A stretch of 32,243 bases of DNA from an uncultured Clostridia bacterium (GTDB lineage Bacteria; Bacillota; Clostridia; Lachnospirales; CAG-274), in assembly GCA_947627855.1 (NCBI GenBank), contig CANQXR010000027.1:1-32243 (forward strand), given 5' to 3'. Shown here piece after piece: positions 1 through 8,801 of the stretch (positions within the stretch are counted from its first letter, which is position 1; the number at the start of each line of letters is the position of its first letter). Made by a program: the position numbers and the translations under genes. The notes below the pieces were generated by a model. It ran no database searches and was not told the DNA's origin. It was given only the letters and a program-made list of their open reading frames with translations.

Positions 1-14
1 CGCCCACCCACCCC
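1..14. repeat. Edge of a GC-rich hairpin element
   Basis: The first 14 bases are a C-rich run (CGCCCACCCACCCC) that stands out from the AT-rich sequence after it. The same run is present, as reverse complement, in the closing stem of the element at 28674-28826 (right arm 28807-28826). The likeliest reading is that the window begins inside the 3' arm of another member of the hairpin family. The pairing arm would lie outside the window, so this cannot be confirmed here. Confidence 0.4.
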
Positions 15-43
15 TTGATATTGTTATTTGCTTGCGCAAATGG

Positions 44-72
44 AAAAGAGCAGCCTTGCGGCTGCTCCTTTT
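44..72. terminator. Bidirectional intrinsic terminator
   Basis: An 8-bp perfect stem, GAGCAGCC at 48-55 pairing with GGCTGCTC at 60-67 around a TTGC loop, is flanked by A4 (44-47) on the left and CTTTT (68-72) on the right. It could therefore stop transcription in either direction. On the minus strand it would end whatever is transcribed leftward from the 172-177 promoter candidate. Confidence 0.7.
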
Positions 73-177
73 CAATAAAGAGAAGGTATTTTTATGGGGT
101 TTTACAGTTTATACACATATTGGGGATGTTTAAACTGTACGTGAAAATGTTTAAGGGTTTTCACAATTATTATTATA
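44..177 (-). ncRNA. Candidate small structured transcript
   Basis: Reading leftward, an extended -10 (TGCTATAAT, with TATAAT at 172-177) has no recognisable -35. It is followed by three hairpins and a terminator. The hairpins are 158-164 with 141-147 (7 bp), 131-138 with 104-111 (8 bp, ACAGTTTA/TAAACTGT) and 48-67 with a U-run. No convincing ORF lies inside. This would be a transcript of about 120 nt, either an independent small RNA or the leader of a gene beyond the left edge. I do not recognise a known RNA family. A DnaA-box-like TTATACACA (109-117) occurs once, which is not enough to suggest an origin. Confidence 0.25.
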
Positions 178-223
178 GCAGATTCTGTTTTTATGTGTGC
201 CCTAACATTAACAAATTTAAAAT

Positions 224-247
224 AAAAAATTGTTCACTTTTAACAAT
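224..247 (-). terminator. Weak terminator after the bofC-like gene
   Basis: On the minus strand ATTGTT (247-242) and AACAAT (234-229) form a 6-bp AT-rich stem around a 7-nt loop, followed directly by a run of T (228-224). It lies about 60 bp after the stop of the bofC-like gene and is a plausible but weak end for the 8716-307 operon. Confidence 0.4.
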
Positions 248-306
248 CCCGTTTTCCGATATAGACATATTGCACAAAAATCCTTTTGCGCTGCTAAAAT
301 CCCTCA

Positions 307-870
307 TCAGGTTTCGTAGTCCTCAAGAATTTTTACAAGCTCGCTGTCGCCGTAAAATTCAATTCCCGTCTGAAGACGTTTCTGCTCCTGCTCCGGCAGG
401 GCTTCTATTGGCGTCTGTGTTATCTCCTTGACTCTGTCCTCGTGGGAATCGCTTTTCTGAAATACTGCCACATAGCCGTCATGTATGCCCAAAACATAAT
501 GTTTGGGCGAATACACCCTCATATTTTTTGACAGCAAAACCTTTTCCTCGCTGAACTCTTTTATATGCCAGTCGTCAAAAATCTCCTTAAATTCACTTAA
601 GCTCAGTCCCTGCCAGTTTTTCGGCGCTGTTGCTTCGTTATATTCCTTATGACCTCCAAGATATACATACTCGTAAATAATTCTGGTGTTTTCTCCTATT
701 CTTTCTCCCTTGTCCGCCATAACCTCTTCCGCTTTGGGGCTTACATTATTTTGGTCTGCGATTTGTATTTCCTCCGGGTCAGGCGTAAGAAAGAAATAGC
801 CCGAAAGAACACCCAGTATACCCATAGATACCAAAAGCACTGCAATCAGGCAAATTCTGTATTTTGTCAA
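307..870 (-). CDS. BofC-like single-pass membrane protein
   Basis: A 187-residue protein with an N-terminal membrane anchor (about residues 5-27) and an external domain. The C-terminal part contains LGIHDGYVAVF, a pattern I associate with the BofC C-terminal domain. In Bacillus, BofC sits between the spore membranes and restrains the SpoIVB protease that triggers sigma-K activation. That role is an inference here, because Clostridia often keep only this domain in proteins of unknown job. The TTG start at 870 is chosen because GAGGTGG (877-883) sits 6 bp upstream; the GTG at 879 would lie inside that ribosome site. It is the last gene of the envelope operon, 129 bp after the solute-binding lipoprotein, with small weak hairpins in the gap. 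Confidence 0.6.
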   Translation of the reverse strand: MTKYRICLIAVLLVSMGILGVLSGYFFLTPDPEEIQIADQNNVSPKAEEVMADKGERIGENTRIIYEYVYLGGHKEYNEATAPKNWQGLSLSEFKEIFDDWHIKEFSEEKVLLSKNMRVYSPKHYVLGIHDGYVAVFQKSDSHEDRVKEITQTPIEALPEQEQKRLQTGIEFYGDSELVKILEDYET

Positions 871-999
871 CTCAACCACCTCTTATGGTTATTGTTGACA
901 TATAAATCTTTTTTATACCCGTTTTTTCGGATTTTAACAGCTTATACTGTTCTTCGCTGCGAAAGGGGACAAATCTCAGGGATTGCTGCAAATATTATA

Positions 1000-2100
1000 T
1001 TATTGCTTATATATTTCCTCATCTGAGAAATATCCGCTGTCTGTAAGCTTTTCCCTATAATTGCTCTTGTCCACGATTTCAGGCTCCAATATAAGTGTCG
1101 GTGTTGTTTCCTCACCGTTTTCCGACTTATTGCTGTAATCCGAGGCCTTGAAGGTTTCAAGAACAAGGGCATCTACTGCCTCGGCGCAGCTTTCCGCCTC
1201 CGCCTTGCAGTCTTTGAAAGCCGTAGCCGACAGAAGCTCCGCTTCAAAATCCACAACGGACCTCGCATCGCCGTTTACTCCCGTAACAAGGGGAAAATCA
1301 CTGTTCATATAGCCATTCATAACCAGATAGGCATCACAGCCGCTTGCTATAACGTCAGAGCCTGCCACAAGCACGTCAAGCTTATTGTCCACATAATATC
1401 CCGAAAGATATCTTGCCAGATCATCGGTCACCTCGGCAGGCGTTTTTGCGTTTGTTGTGCAGTCCTCAAGGCTTGTTCTTCCCGTACTGCAAACCAATGC
1501 GCCGCTTTCAAGATATGGCGAAAGCTTATTCATAAGTCCGTTGTAGAAATCCCGGTTCTGTTTGTTGTTTTCGCCTATCAGAAACTCAATTGATATTCCA
1601 TTGGCGCTGTCAAGCTCCTTTTGCGATATAATATGTTCTCCTATTATCTCTCCTGCCTTTTCACTGTCGTACTTTATGAATAAATCTATTCCGTCGGTGT
1701 TGTCAACAGGGGATTCAATGTTCACAACGGGTATTCCTGCCTCGTGCATAGCGTCAAAGCTGAGAGAACCGCCGTCAACGGGATCCACCACAAGGCATTT
1801 TATGTCATTCTTTGTAAGCTCCGCTATCTGTTCCGCCTGAAGCTTTGCATCGTCTTCGGCATAATTGAGGATTATGTTATACCCTCTGCGCCATAGGCTG
1901 TTTGTAAGCTCCTTTGCAAGCTTGGCATTGTGCTCATTGTTTTCCGGAAAGCATATTGCTATATTCTCCCTTTCTTCGGGAGGAAGATTCACTCTTGTGT
2001 CGATCTCTGTTTCGGTGGTGCCCTCGTTTTGCTCCGCTGCGCCCTGACAGCCTGCAAGCAGCATAATACCCATCAATAAAAATATAAGCCTTCTCTTCAT
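1000..2100 (-). CDS. Sugar-type ABC solute-binding lipoprotein
   Basis: A 366-residue secreted lipoprotein. The signal peptide ends in a lipobox (LLAGC, Cys18), followed by an acidic linker and a type I periplasmic-binding fold of the sugar/LacI-like class. Diagnostic stretches are IAICFPENNEHNAKL at the first strand, CLVVDPVDGGSL, AGIPVVNIESPV and a later GSDVIASGCDAYLV. Such proteins usually feed monosaccharides to an ABC importer, but no permease or ATPase is adjacent. Instead it follows the PBP gene by 17 bp, so it is co-transcribed with FtsW/RodA and PBP. It may bind a wall-related sugar, act as a sensor subunit, or use a transporter encoded elsewhere. The ligand cannot be predicted. Confidence 0.8.
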   Translation of the reverse strand: MKRRLIFLLMGIMLLAGCQGAAEQNEGTTETEIDTRVNLPPEERENIAICFPENNEHNAKLAKELTNSLWRRGYNIILNYAEDDAKLQAEQIAELTKNDIKCLVVDPVDGGSLSFDAMHEAGIPVVNIESPVDNTDGIDLFIKYDSEKAGEIIGEHIISQKELDSANGISIEFLIGENNKQNRDFYNGLMNKLSPYLESGALVCSTGRTSLEDCTTNAKTPAEVTDDLARYLSGYYVDNKLDVLVAGSDVIASGCDAYLVMNGYMNSDFPLVTGVNGDARSVVDFEAELLSATAFKDCKAEAESCAEAVDALVLETFKASDYSNKSENGEETTPTLILEPEIVDKSNYREKLTDSGYFSDEEIYKQ

Positions 2101-2117
2101 TCTATCATTCCTTTCCG

Positions 2118-3809
2118 CTATTCAAGACCCGCAATATACTCAAGCAGATCTTTTGCAATGTTTACTGTTTTACTGCTTCTTCCTCCGTATTCGAGCATTA
2201 CCGTAACAGCGTATTTCGGCTCATCATAGGGTGCAAATCCCGTAAACCATATATGGTCGTTGTCGGTGCCGTTTTCGGCTGTGCCCGTTTTTCCTGCGAT
2301 GGCAATAATATCGCTGTTCGCTCCCTGTGCGGTTCCGCTTGTAACCACTTCTCTCATAAGTCCTTTTATGATGGCGGCTGTTTCCTTTGACATAACAACT
2401 CCCATTTCCTCCGGCTTGAATTTCCTGATCATTCTTCCCGAAGGACTTTTTATGCCCTCGGCTATCTGCGGCACATACATTGTTCCGCCGTTTGCCACAG
2501 ATGAGGTTATCATATTTATATGAAGGGGCGTTGTCATGGTTTTGCCCTGACCTATGGAGGTGTCCGCAAGCTCTGAATTGTCCGATTCCTCCGTCAGATT
2601 GAATACGCTCACAGAGTGCTCCAAAGGAAAATCATAATCTTTGTTATAGCCAAGATTGAGAGCCTCCGTTATAAGCCTGTCATTGGTAAGCTCAATTCCC
2701 GCCTTGGCGAAATAGCCGTTGCAGGAATTTTTGAATGCATCTGTAAGTCCCTCGCTGCCGTGTACGGTTTCATTATAACACCTTAACGTCTTATTGCCGA
2801 ATTTGTTTACTCCCTGACAGTTATATGTCATATCCCTGTTTCCCGTATCGATAATAAGCTGTGCCATACCTATTTTAAACACAGACCCCGGAGGATAAAG
2901 CCCTTGAGCCGCCCTGTTGAGAAGCGGCGTATTTTCATTGTCATTGGTAAGGTATTCCCAGTTTTCCGCAATAGTTTCGGGGTTGTAGTTGGGGTAGGAC
3001 ACCATTGCCTTGATTTTCCCTGTGTCGACCTCCGAAACAATTACAGAGCCTTTTCTTTCGCCAAGAAGCTCAAAGGCCTTTTGCTGTATTCTGTTGTCAA
3101 TGCACAGCACAACGGTATTCCCCGTAAGCACATAGCCGTCCTTGAGGGGTGCAAAGAAATTGTTTTCCGATTCATAGCCATCGTTCGCAATGGAGTCAAG
3201 ATCCGCGCCCTGCATATTTTCGGGATTATTGTAAATATCCTTTATTTCGTTATCTATCTCTGAATTTTCATATATGTCCGTTTCCGTAAGGCTTTCTGTT
3301 GTTACATCGGCGTCAACTCCTCCTCCCGAAAGCACATCGTCATCGGACAGGGGCGGTTCAAAGTCGAAAATATCCGCCGCATACACGTTGCTCTGATATA
3401 TTCCCATATCAGCAAGGGAGAATTTGCCCTGTTTAAATACCTTGTTTGTCAGAATATAAAGAAATTTCTGAAGAGTTTCATTGTGCAGATCAAGAAGTCG
3501 GGCATTATATGCGGCTTCGACTCCCGTTTTTCCCACGCCTGTATAGCCTATTACGTGACAGTACATTCTTGGGTAGTTATAGCTTCTTACAAAGCCGTTA
3601 TCCTCCTGTATGCTTTCCGCAAGCACAACGCCGTTTATATCTTCTATGTTTCCTCTCTTTACAGAGCCTTCACTTGCCGAAAGCCTTAAATTATAGGGAT
3701 TGTTTATAACCTCGTCCGCCTCGAAAAACGTGAAATAGCCTATATGGATTATAAGAAGAGCAAACATTGCAAACAGAAGCCAGAATGTTATTTTTATCCT
3801 GTTATTCAT
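2118..3809 (-). CDS. Class B penicillin-binding protein (transpeptidase)
   Basis: A peptidoglycan D,D-transpeptidase of about 563 residues that crosslinks strands made by its SEDS partner. Numbering from the upstream ATG at 3815, it has one N-terminal membrane helix (about 11-31), a short pedestal domain, and a penicillin-binding domain with S311-V-F-K314, S364-C-N366 and K509-T-G511, all catalytic motifs intact. Residues about 150-222 form an acidic, low-complexity insert rich in D, E, N and S between pedestal and catalytic domain. The family has no such insert that I know of. ATG 3809 is preferred because GGAGG (3817-3821) is 7 bp away; ATG 3815 is 1 bp away. The start overlaps the end of the SEDS gene by 8 bp. 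It resembles the PbpA-RodA pairing more than division-specific FtsI. Confidence 0.93.
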   Translation of the reverse strand: MNNRIKITFWLLFAMFALLIIHIGYFTFFEADEVINNPYNLRLSASEGSVKRGNIEDINGVVLAESIQEDNGFVRSYNYPRMYCHVIGYTGVGKTGVEAAYNARLLDLHNETLQKFLYILTNKVFKQGKFSLADMGIYQSNVYAADIFDFEPPLSDDDVLSGGGVDADVTTESLTETDIYENSEIDNEIKDIYNNPENMQGADLDSIANDGYESENNFFAPLKDGYVLTGNTVVLCIDNRIQQKAFELLGERKGSVIVSEVDTGKIKAMVSYPNYNPETIAENWEYLTNDNENTPLLNRAAQGLYPPGSVFKIGMAQLIIDTGNRDMTYNCQGVNKFGNKTLRCYNETVHGSEGLTDAFKNSCNGYFAKAGIELTNDRLITEALNLGYNKDYDFPLEHSVSVFNLTEESDNSELADTSIGQGKTMTTPLHINMITSSVANGGTMYVPQIAEGIKSPSGRMIRKFKPEEMGVVMSKETAAIIKGLMREVVTSGTAQGANSDIIAIAGKTGTAENGTDNDHIWFTGFAPYDEPKYAVTVMLEYGGRSSKTVNIAKDLLEYIAGLE

Positions 3810-5250
3810 CGTCATGCCTCCTTACACGCCTTCTCAGCGGAGCCTCATCGGGTATGTTTATATTTTCTCTTACTCGTTTTTTCCGGCGCACAGGCTCTCT
3901 TACATCGTCCGGCCCGTGCTTGATGTGGGAATCCTCTGTTTTCGGAACATATATCCACAAAAGCAGCCCCACTATAACCGTACATATCACAACAGACGTT
4001 CCGCCATAGCTTACAAAGGGCAGAGTTACGCCTGTAAGGGGTATCAGTTTCGTTACGCCGCCTATTATTATGAATGTCTGAAAGCACAGCAGCCCCGTAA
4101 GCCCCGAAGCCAATATAGCTTTAAACCTGCTCCGTGTATTCAGCGCCGAGCGAACGCCGCAGTAGAAAAGCGTCATATATACAAAAATCATAAATATGGC
4201 AAATAAAACACCGAATTCCTCACATATGGCGGAAAATATAAAATCGGTTTCCACAATAGGTATGGTTGATGCATAGCCCTTTCCCAGACCGCTGCCCCAT
4301 ATGCCGCCGCTGCCTATGGCGAAAAGCGACTGTGATATCTGATAGCCCTTGTTGCTTATATCGCTCCATGGGTCAATCCATGCGGATATTCTCACTCTTA
4401 TGTGGGAAAACATAAAATATGCCATAACCGCTCCCAGTCCCGCAAGCCCTATTCCCGAAAATGTAAAAAACAGGCTGCCTGTGGAAACGAAAAGTATAAT
4501 TATGAATGTCATGAAAAATATAAGCGCCGAACCCAGATCCCTTTGCAGAACAAGCAGCGCAACAAAGGCAAAGCCCAGCGCCATCTGAATTACCCTGTCC
4601 CTGAAATCTGTATTTCTGCAGAATACAGAAGCAAAATAAAACACAAACAATATTTTTACTATCTCGGCAGGCTGAAATGAAAATTGACCTATTCTTATCC
4701 AGTTTGTAGCCCCTCTGACGTTTGTGCCGAATATTATCGTAACAAGCAGAAGAGCAAAGCCCACTATCAGATAAAAATATTTAAGCTCGTAGAATTTTTT
4801 GAAATATCTGAGAATCGGATATATTATAAGTATGACCGCCGTACCCATAAAGAAAAATACCATCTGTCTGAGGGCAAGGGCGGGGTCAAGTCTTTGCAGT
4901 ATGACAAGGCTTATATCCATAAGAAAATACATACAGTTTATGGCAAGTCCGTTTATTCTGTTGTACACAAGCCCTATAAGAACAGGCGCAAAAACAACAA
5001 GCACAAGCCCTCCCGCCGCTGTGACCATATAGTCCTCAACGGGTATTTCGGAATTGAAATTAAGGGTAGCATAGGCAAGAACATGAAAAAGCACGATGGT
5101 CATTCTTTGCAGCCTTACCGCATATGCTCCCTCGTCCGCTCTCTTGTTTGTATTTCTGCCCTTTGAAACAAGATATTTGCTCTGAAGGCAGAAAATAAAC
5201 ATAAGTATAATAAATACATATTTTGAAATGAATATAAGAAGCTCTGTCAT
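3802..5250 (-). CDS. FtsW/RodA/SpoVE (SEDS) glycosyltransferase
   Basis: A 482-residue polytopic membrane protein of the SEDS family, which polymerises lipid II into glycan strands together with a class B PBP. Family signatures are visible: FSFQPAEIVKILFVFYFA, LQRDLGSALIFF with the conserved Asp, AICEEFGVLFAI, and the C-terminal FVSYGGTSVV. It is about 100 residues longer than typical FtsW. The extra length is an additional N-terminal membrane segment pair and a charged tail (last ~45 residues, rich in Arg, including RRKKRVR and RRRVRR) that would be cytoplasmic. Its start follows the U32 gene by 4 bp, and its end overlaps the PBP gene. Whether it serves elongation, division or spore wall synthesis cannot be decided from sequence alone. 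Confidence 0.93.
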   Translation of the reverse strand: MTELLIFISKYVFIILMFIFCLQSKYLVSKGRNTNKRADEGAYAVRLQRMTIVLFHVLAYATLNFNSEIPVEDYMVTAAGGLVLVVFAPVLIGLVYNRINGLAINCMYFLMDISLVILQRLDPALALRQMVFFFMGTAVILIIYPILRYFKKFYELKYFYLIVGFALLLVTIIFGTNVRGATNWIRIGQFSFQPAEIVKILFVFYFASVFCRNTDFRDRVIQMALGFAFVALLVLQRDLGSALIFFMTFIIILFVSTGSLFFTFSGIGLAGLGAVMAYFMFSHIRVRISAWIDPWSDISNKGYQISQSLFAIGSGGIWGSGLGKGYASTIPIVETDFIFSAICEEFGVLFAIFMIFVYMTLFYCGVRSALNTRSRFKAILASGLTGLLCFQTFIIIGGVTKLIPLTGVTLPFVSYGGTSVVICTVIVGLLLWIYVPKTEDSHIKHGPDDVREPVRRKKRVRENINIPDEAPLRRRVRRHDDE

Positions 5251-5254
5251 ATTA

Positions 5255-7567
5255 TCACCTCACGCCCTTAAGACAGCGTCCTTTCACCTTTACCTCTTTT
5301 CCGCGGCATACTGCGTCATAGTGCAGCTCTGTAAGCTCCCTTGTTTCCTCTCCCGATTCCGTTGTGAAAATCAGCCTGAAGGATTCGGGGTCAAGTTCTG
5401 CGATGTCCCTTATGCGGCTGATGGCAAAAAGAGGTTCACTGCTGAGTATTTCGCAAAAACAGCCCTCGCAGTGGGGCACAAGAGGATAGACTGCACCTAC
5501 TCTGTCTTTAAGCATAAAGCTGTCCTTTGTATATCTGTTTTCGCAGTATGCTCCCTTATTATATGACTTCTGGCAGAAATTCCCTATGGGACACTGCTGT
5601 GTCACCATAAGGGGCAGCCGCCCGTAGGCTATTATCTCCGTTCCCTTTGCGCATAGGGGCTTCATTTCTTCTGCGGTAAGCTCTGTGGAAAGGGCTGCAC
5701 CGTCATAGTCGGAAATAAGCCTTTTGAGCGTATATGCGTTGAAAACTCCCAGTGTATGGTCGCATATTATCTTTTTATGTGTTTTGTATACGGTCAGATT
5801 TCTTGTAAGATAACCGTCAATTTCCGTTTCGTCAAGTCTTTTCATAAGCTCCTGTATTTCACGGAGCCTTTTTTCTTTCATTATCTTGGGCAAGGCATAA
5901 TATATCTCCTTGCCTCTGCCCACTGCATATTCAAGCATTTTCTCGTCATTTACATATATCCTCACGGCAGGCGAGTCAAGAGCCGCCATAAGCTGTTCCC
6001 TTGTGGTGACCTCACAGGTAATATATGGTCTGCCCTCATTCCGGGGCAGTATGGGTCTGTCGTTCTTTATTTCTATGTGCCGCCTTGATGAACCCGTAAT
6101 TTTTTCCTCAAGTATTTTACAGGCGTTTCTTCTCAGCTCGTTCAGAGAGCTTACGGGGATATATATATTTTCTTCTATGTCCTCCCGTATAAATTCAAGT
6201 CTGAACGGCGTATTTCCTGTTTTGGAAAGTCTTGAAATTATTTCTTCCCTGTGTGACGGCATATTCAAAGCCCTTTGCGCCATATCTCCGCAAACAGTGA
6301 CGCTTAAGCCCTCCTCCGTTGTAAGGCTCAGCCTTAAGGGAGCGCCGCTTTTTGCAAAAATTCCGGCAAAAACCCTTCTTTTTCTGTCGGGACCCTCTTT
6401 TTTCAGCCTGTCATTCAGTCTTTTGTCGCAGGAGAGAAAGACACTGCCGCCTTTCTTGCCCTTCAGTCTGAAATATGCCGTTTCACCTTTTTTTATTTCA
6501 GCAGATATATTCGTTCCGGAGTTTTCGCCGTCTATTTCTATTCCGTCGCCCTTGTGTATATCCTCATAAAACCTTATTCCTATGCCGCGCTTGTCACGGG
6601 AAACAACCTCGCCTATTCTTCTGCCGCTGTGCTTCACATTTTCCGTAAGCATATCTCTGCCCTTTGTCTGCATATAATAGCCCTTTGAAAAGGCTCCGCC
6701 CCTGCAAAAGACCTGTGTAAGCTCCTTTATGTCCTCTTTGTCAGCCCGTCTGTCGGCGAGGGCTTCATATGCCATATCTGCATATTTTCTGTAAACCTCC
6801 GTGCATTTTCGCACATAGGCGGCATTTTTCATACGCCCCTCTATTTTGAATGCCCTTATGCCTGACTTCATAAGTCCGTAAAGCATATCGCAGGTCATTA
6901 TGTCTTTTGGAGAAAGGAGCGCCCCACAGGCAATTTTGCTGCCGTTTTTGATAAGCGTATATTCCATTCGGCAGGGCTGGGCGCATTGTCCCCTGTTTCC
7001 GCTTCTGCCGCCTATGAATGAGGAATAAAGACATCTGCCCGAATAGCACACACACAGCGCCCCATGCACAAAGCCCTCCAAATCGGGACTGCCGCCGAGG
7101 GCGTTGTCTATTATATGGATTTCCTCCAACGAAAGCTCCCTTGCAAGAACTATCCTGTCTGCTCCCAATCTCTTCACCGCAAGGGCAGTGTCCGAATTGT
7201 GTACGCTCATCTGTGTGCTTGCGTTAAGGCGTATATCCGTAAATCCCGACGTTCTGAACAAATCGAAAAGCCCTATATCCGCCACAATAAAAGCGTCTGC
7301 ACCATATTCGTAAAGCTTCTTCGCAAGCTTCAGAACGCTGTGTGTTTCATCATTTTTACACAGTATGTTGAATGTTATATATACCTTTACGCCCCGAAGA
7401 TGACAATAGTCTATGATTTCCTTTATGTTGTCAATGTCAAAATTCTGAGCGTATGCCCTTGCATTAAAGCCCTTTACACCGGCATATATGCTGTCGCAGC
7501 CTGCGGAAACAGCCGCATATACAGCCTCCTCACTGCCGCAGGGAGCCAATATTTCAGGTTTGTCCAA
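5255..7567 (-). CDS. U32 peptidase-family RNA hydroxylation protein
   Basis: A 770-residue protein of the peptidase U32 family. The N-terminal 210 residues carry the family core, including EGFVHGALCVCYSGRCL, with Cys172, 174, 179, 195 and 199. These match the cysteine set thought to hold an iron-sulfur cluster. The middle region fits the DUF3656 (collagenase-like) segment. Despite the protease name, characterised bacterial relatives (RlhA, TrhP) hydroxylate 23S rRNA or tRNA using prephenate-dependent chemistry. The length and DUF3656 segment favour an RlhA-like protein, but the substrate is not proven. A C-terminal extension has a second cysteine group (CPIGNFC, CEGCFC). The TTG start has GAGGGTG 7 bp upstream. 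It lies 30 bp after zapA and 4 bp before the SEDS gene. Confidence 0.85.
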   Translation of the reverse strand: MDKPEILAPCGSEEAVYAAVSAGCDSIYAGVKGFNARAYAQNFDIDNIKEIIDYCHLRGVKVYITFNILCKNDETHSVLKLAKKLYEYGADAFIVADIGLFDLFRTSGFTDIRLNASTQMSVHNSDTALAVKRLGADRIVLARELSLEEIHIIDNALGGSPDLEGFVHGALCVCYSGRCLYSSFIGGRSGNRGQCAQPCRMEYTLIKNGSKIACGALLSPKDIMTCDMLYGLMKSGIRAFKIEGRMKNAAYVRKCTEVYRKYADMAYEALADRRADKEDIKELTQVFCRGGAFSKGYYMQTKGRDMLTENVKHSGRRIGEVVSRDKRGIGIRFYEDIHKGDGIEIDGENSGTNISAEIKKGETAYFRLKGKKGGSVFLSCDKRLNDRLKKEGPDRKRRVFAGIFAKSGAPLRLSLTTEEGLSVTVCGDMAQRALNMPSHREEIISRLSKTGNTPFRLEFIREDIEENIYIPVSSLNELRRNACKILEEKITGSSRRHIEIKNDRPILPRNEGRPYITCEVTTREQLMAALDSPAVRIYVNDEKMLEYAVGRGKEIYYALPKIMKEKRLREIQELMKRLDETEIDGYLTRNLTVYKTHKKIICDHTLGVFNAYTLKRLISDYDGAALSTELTAEEMKPLCAKGTEIIAYGRLPLMVTQQCPIGNFCQKSYNKGAYCENRYTKDSFMLKDRVGAVYPLVPHCEGCFCEILSSEPLFAISRIRDIAELDPESFRLIFTTESGEETRELTELHYDAVCRGKEVKVKGRCLKGVR

Positions 7568-7597
7568 TTTGAATCACCCTCATAAAACGATTGGAAC

Positions 7598-8716
7598 TCA
7601 AAGACCGCCCTCCAGTTTTTTTATTTTTTCGTTAAGCTGTGAGTTGGTTTTTTTGAGTCTGCCATATTCGGACTTTATGTCGTTAAGCTCCTTCAAAAGA
7701 GAGTCCCTGTCCTTATATTTGTCCTTGGACTTTCCCTTTTTGTCGTCTGTTTCGGACAGAAGTCCTGCGTCTGCTGCCATATCCGAAAGACGCTTGTTTT
7801 CCGCCTTCAGCTTTTCAGCCTCAAGACTGCTGTTTTCATCTGCAAGTCTGGCGGCTTCAAGCTCCTTTTTGAGTATGGCTTCGCTTTCTTCCTTTTCCTG
7901 AAGAGTTATGCGCATTGTCTGAAGAGCGGCTTCAACGGCTCTTTTTCTGCCCATAACGTCCTCAAACTCCTTTGTTTTTTCATCAAGAGCGGCATATGCT
8001 TCGTCAAGCTCTTTCATGACGGCTTCTTTGTCGCTGTTTTCCTTTTCGCTTTCAAGCTGCGCCCTTATTCCGGCAAGCTCCTCGTCCTTTGCGTTCAGAT
8101 TATAAGAGCTTTCCTCAAGCTGTGATTTAAGTGAAACTATTTCCTTTTCCTTTTCCTCAAGCTCGGTCCTTGCTTTTTCCGGCTCAGCCTTTGCCTCCTC
8201 AAGCGCCGCCTTTACTTCTTCGGATTCAGATTTTGTTTTTTCAAGCTCCGACTTTGCTTCTTCAAGGGCTGCCTTTGCTTTCTCAAGCTCCGCGCCCATA
8301 TCGGCATACCTGTCAAGCTCGCTGTTTTTTTCTTCAAGGGCTGTTTCAAGCTCTGCAACCCTTGCGGCGGCTGTTTCAAGCTCGTTTATCCGTCCGTCCT
8401 TCAGCCTTATTGTCTTGCCGGCGTCTTTTACCTGATTTTCAAGAGCCTGTATTCTGCCCGCAAGCTCTTCGGAATTTTTGAGGTTCCTTCCCGTTTCCTG
8501 TGATTTTTTAAAAAGGTCGTCTGTTATATTAAGCGCAAGCATTATGGGAAAATATTCGGAAACCCTCGTTATGGAGTCCGTCTTTTCCACTATCTCCCTG
8601 TATTTTCTGTCCACATAGCCCGCTATGCTTTTGATATACTCCTCGCTGTCGGTCGTACCAAGCTTATATATTCTGCCATTTATAACAACTTCGACCTGCT
8701 TTCTTTTATTATCCAA
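7598..8716 (-). CDS. zapA: ZapA-domain protein with long coiled coil
   Basis: A 372-residue cytosolic protein. Residues 1 to about 75 match ZapA: VEVVINGRIYKLGTTDSEEY, the spaced KYREI helix, and the LALNITDDLF end. ZapA binds FtsZ and bundles protofilaments at the division site. Classical ZapA is about 100 residues; here about 290 residues of heptad-rich coiled coil follow (many AALEEAK, ELEKTK and ELEEKEKE repeats, about 80-350). It could form a long rod tethering the Z-ring to something else. The TTG start has GGGGG (8724-8728) 7 bp upstream. It is the first gene of the minus-strand envelope operon, which suits a division or elongation role for the whole unit. High Glu/Lys/Ala content is due to the coiled coil. 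Confidence 0.85.
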   Translation of the reverse strand: MDNKRKQVEVVINGRIYKLGTTDSEEYIKSIAGYVDRKYREIVEKTDSITRVSEYFPIMLALNITDDLFKKSQETGRNLKNSEELAGRIQALENQVKDAGKTIRLKDGRINELETAAARVAELETALEEKNSELDRYADMGAELEKAKAALEEAKSELEKTKSESEEVKAALEEAKAEPEKARTELEEKEKEIVSLKSQLEESSYNLNAKDEELAGIRAQLESEKENSDKEAVMKELDEAYAALDEKTKEFEDVMGRKRAVEAALQTMRITLQEKEESEAILKKELEAARLADENSSLEAEKLKAENKRLSDMAADAGLLSETDDKKGKSKDKYKDRDSLLKELNDIKSEYGRLKKTNSQLNEKIKKLEGGL

Positions 8717-8750
8717 AGTTTTTCCCCCTTAATACTATTTTCTTCATTTT

Positions 8751-8759
8751 ATTATATCA
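8751..8759 (-). promoter_or_regulatory. Extended -10 promoter for the zapA operon
   Basis: On the minus strand TGATATAAT (TATAAT at 8756-8751) forms an extended -10 about 35 bp upstream of the zapA TTG. No good -35 is visible at 16-18 bp. It should drive the six-gene operon down to 307. Confidence 0.5.
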
Positions 8760-8801
8760 TAAAATACAAATTATTAAAGCAAAATTTTGAAATAAATGAT
8801 A

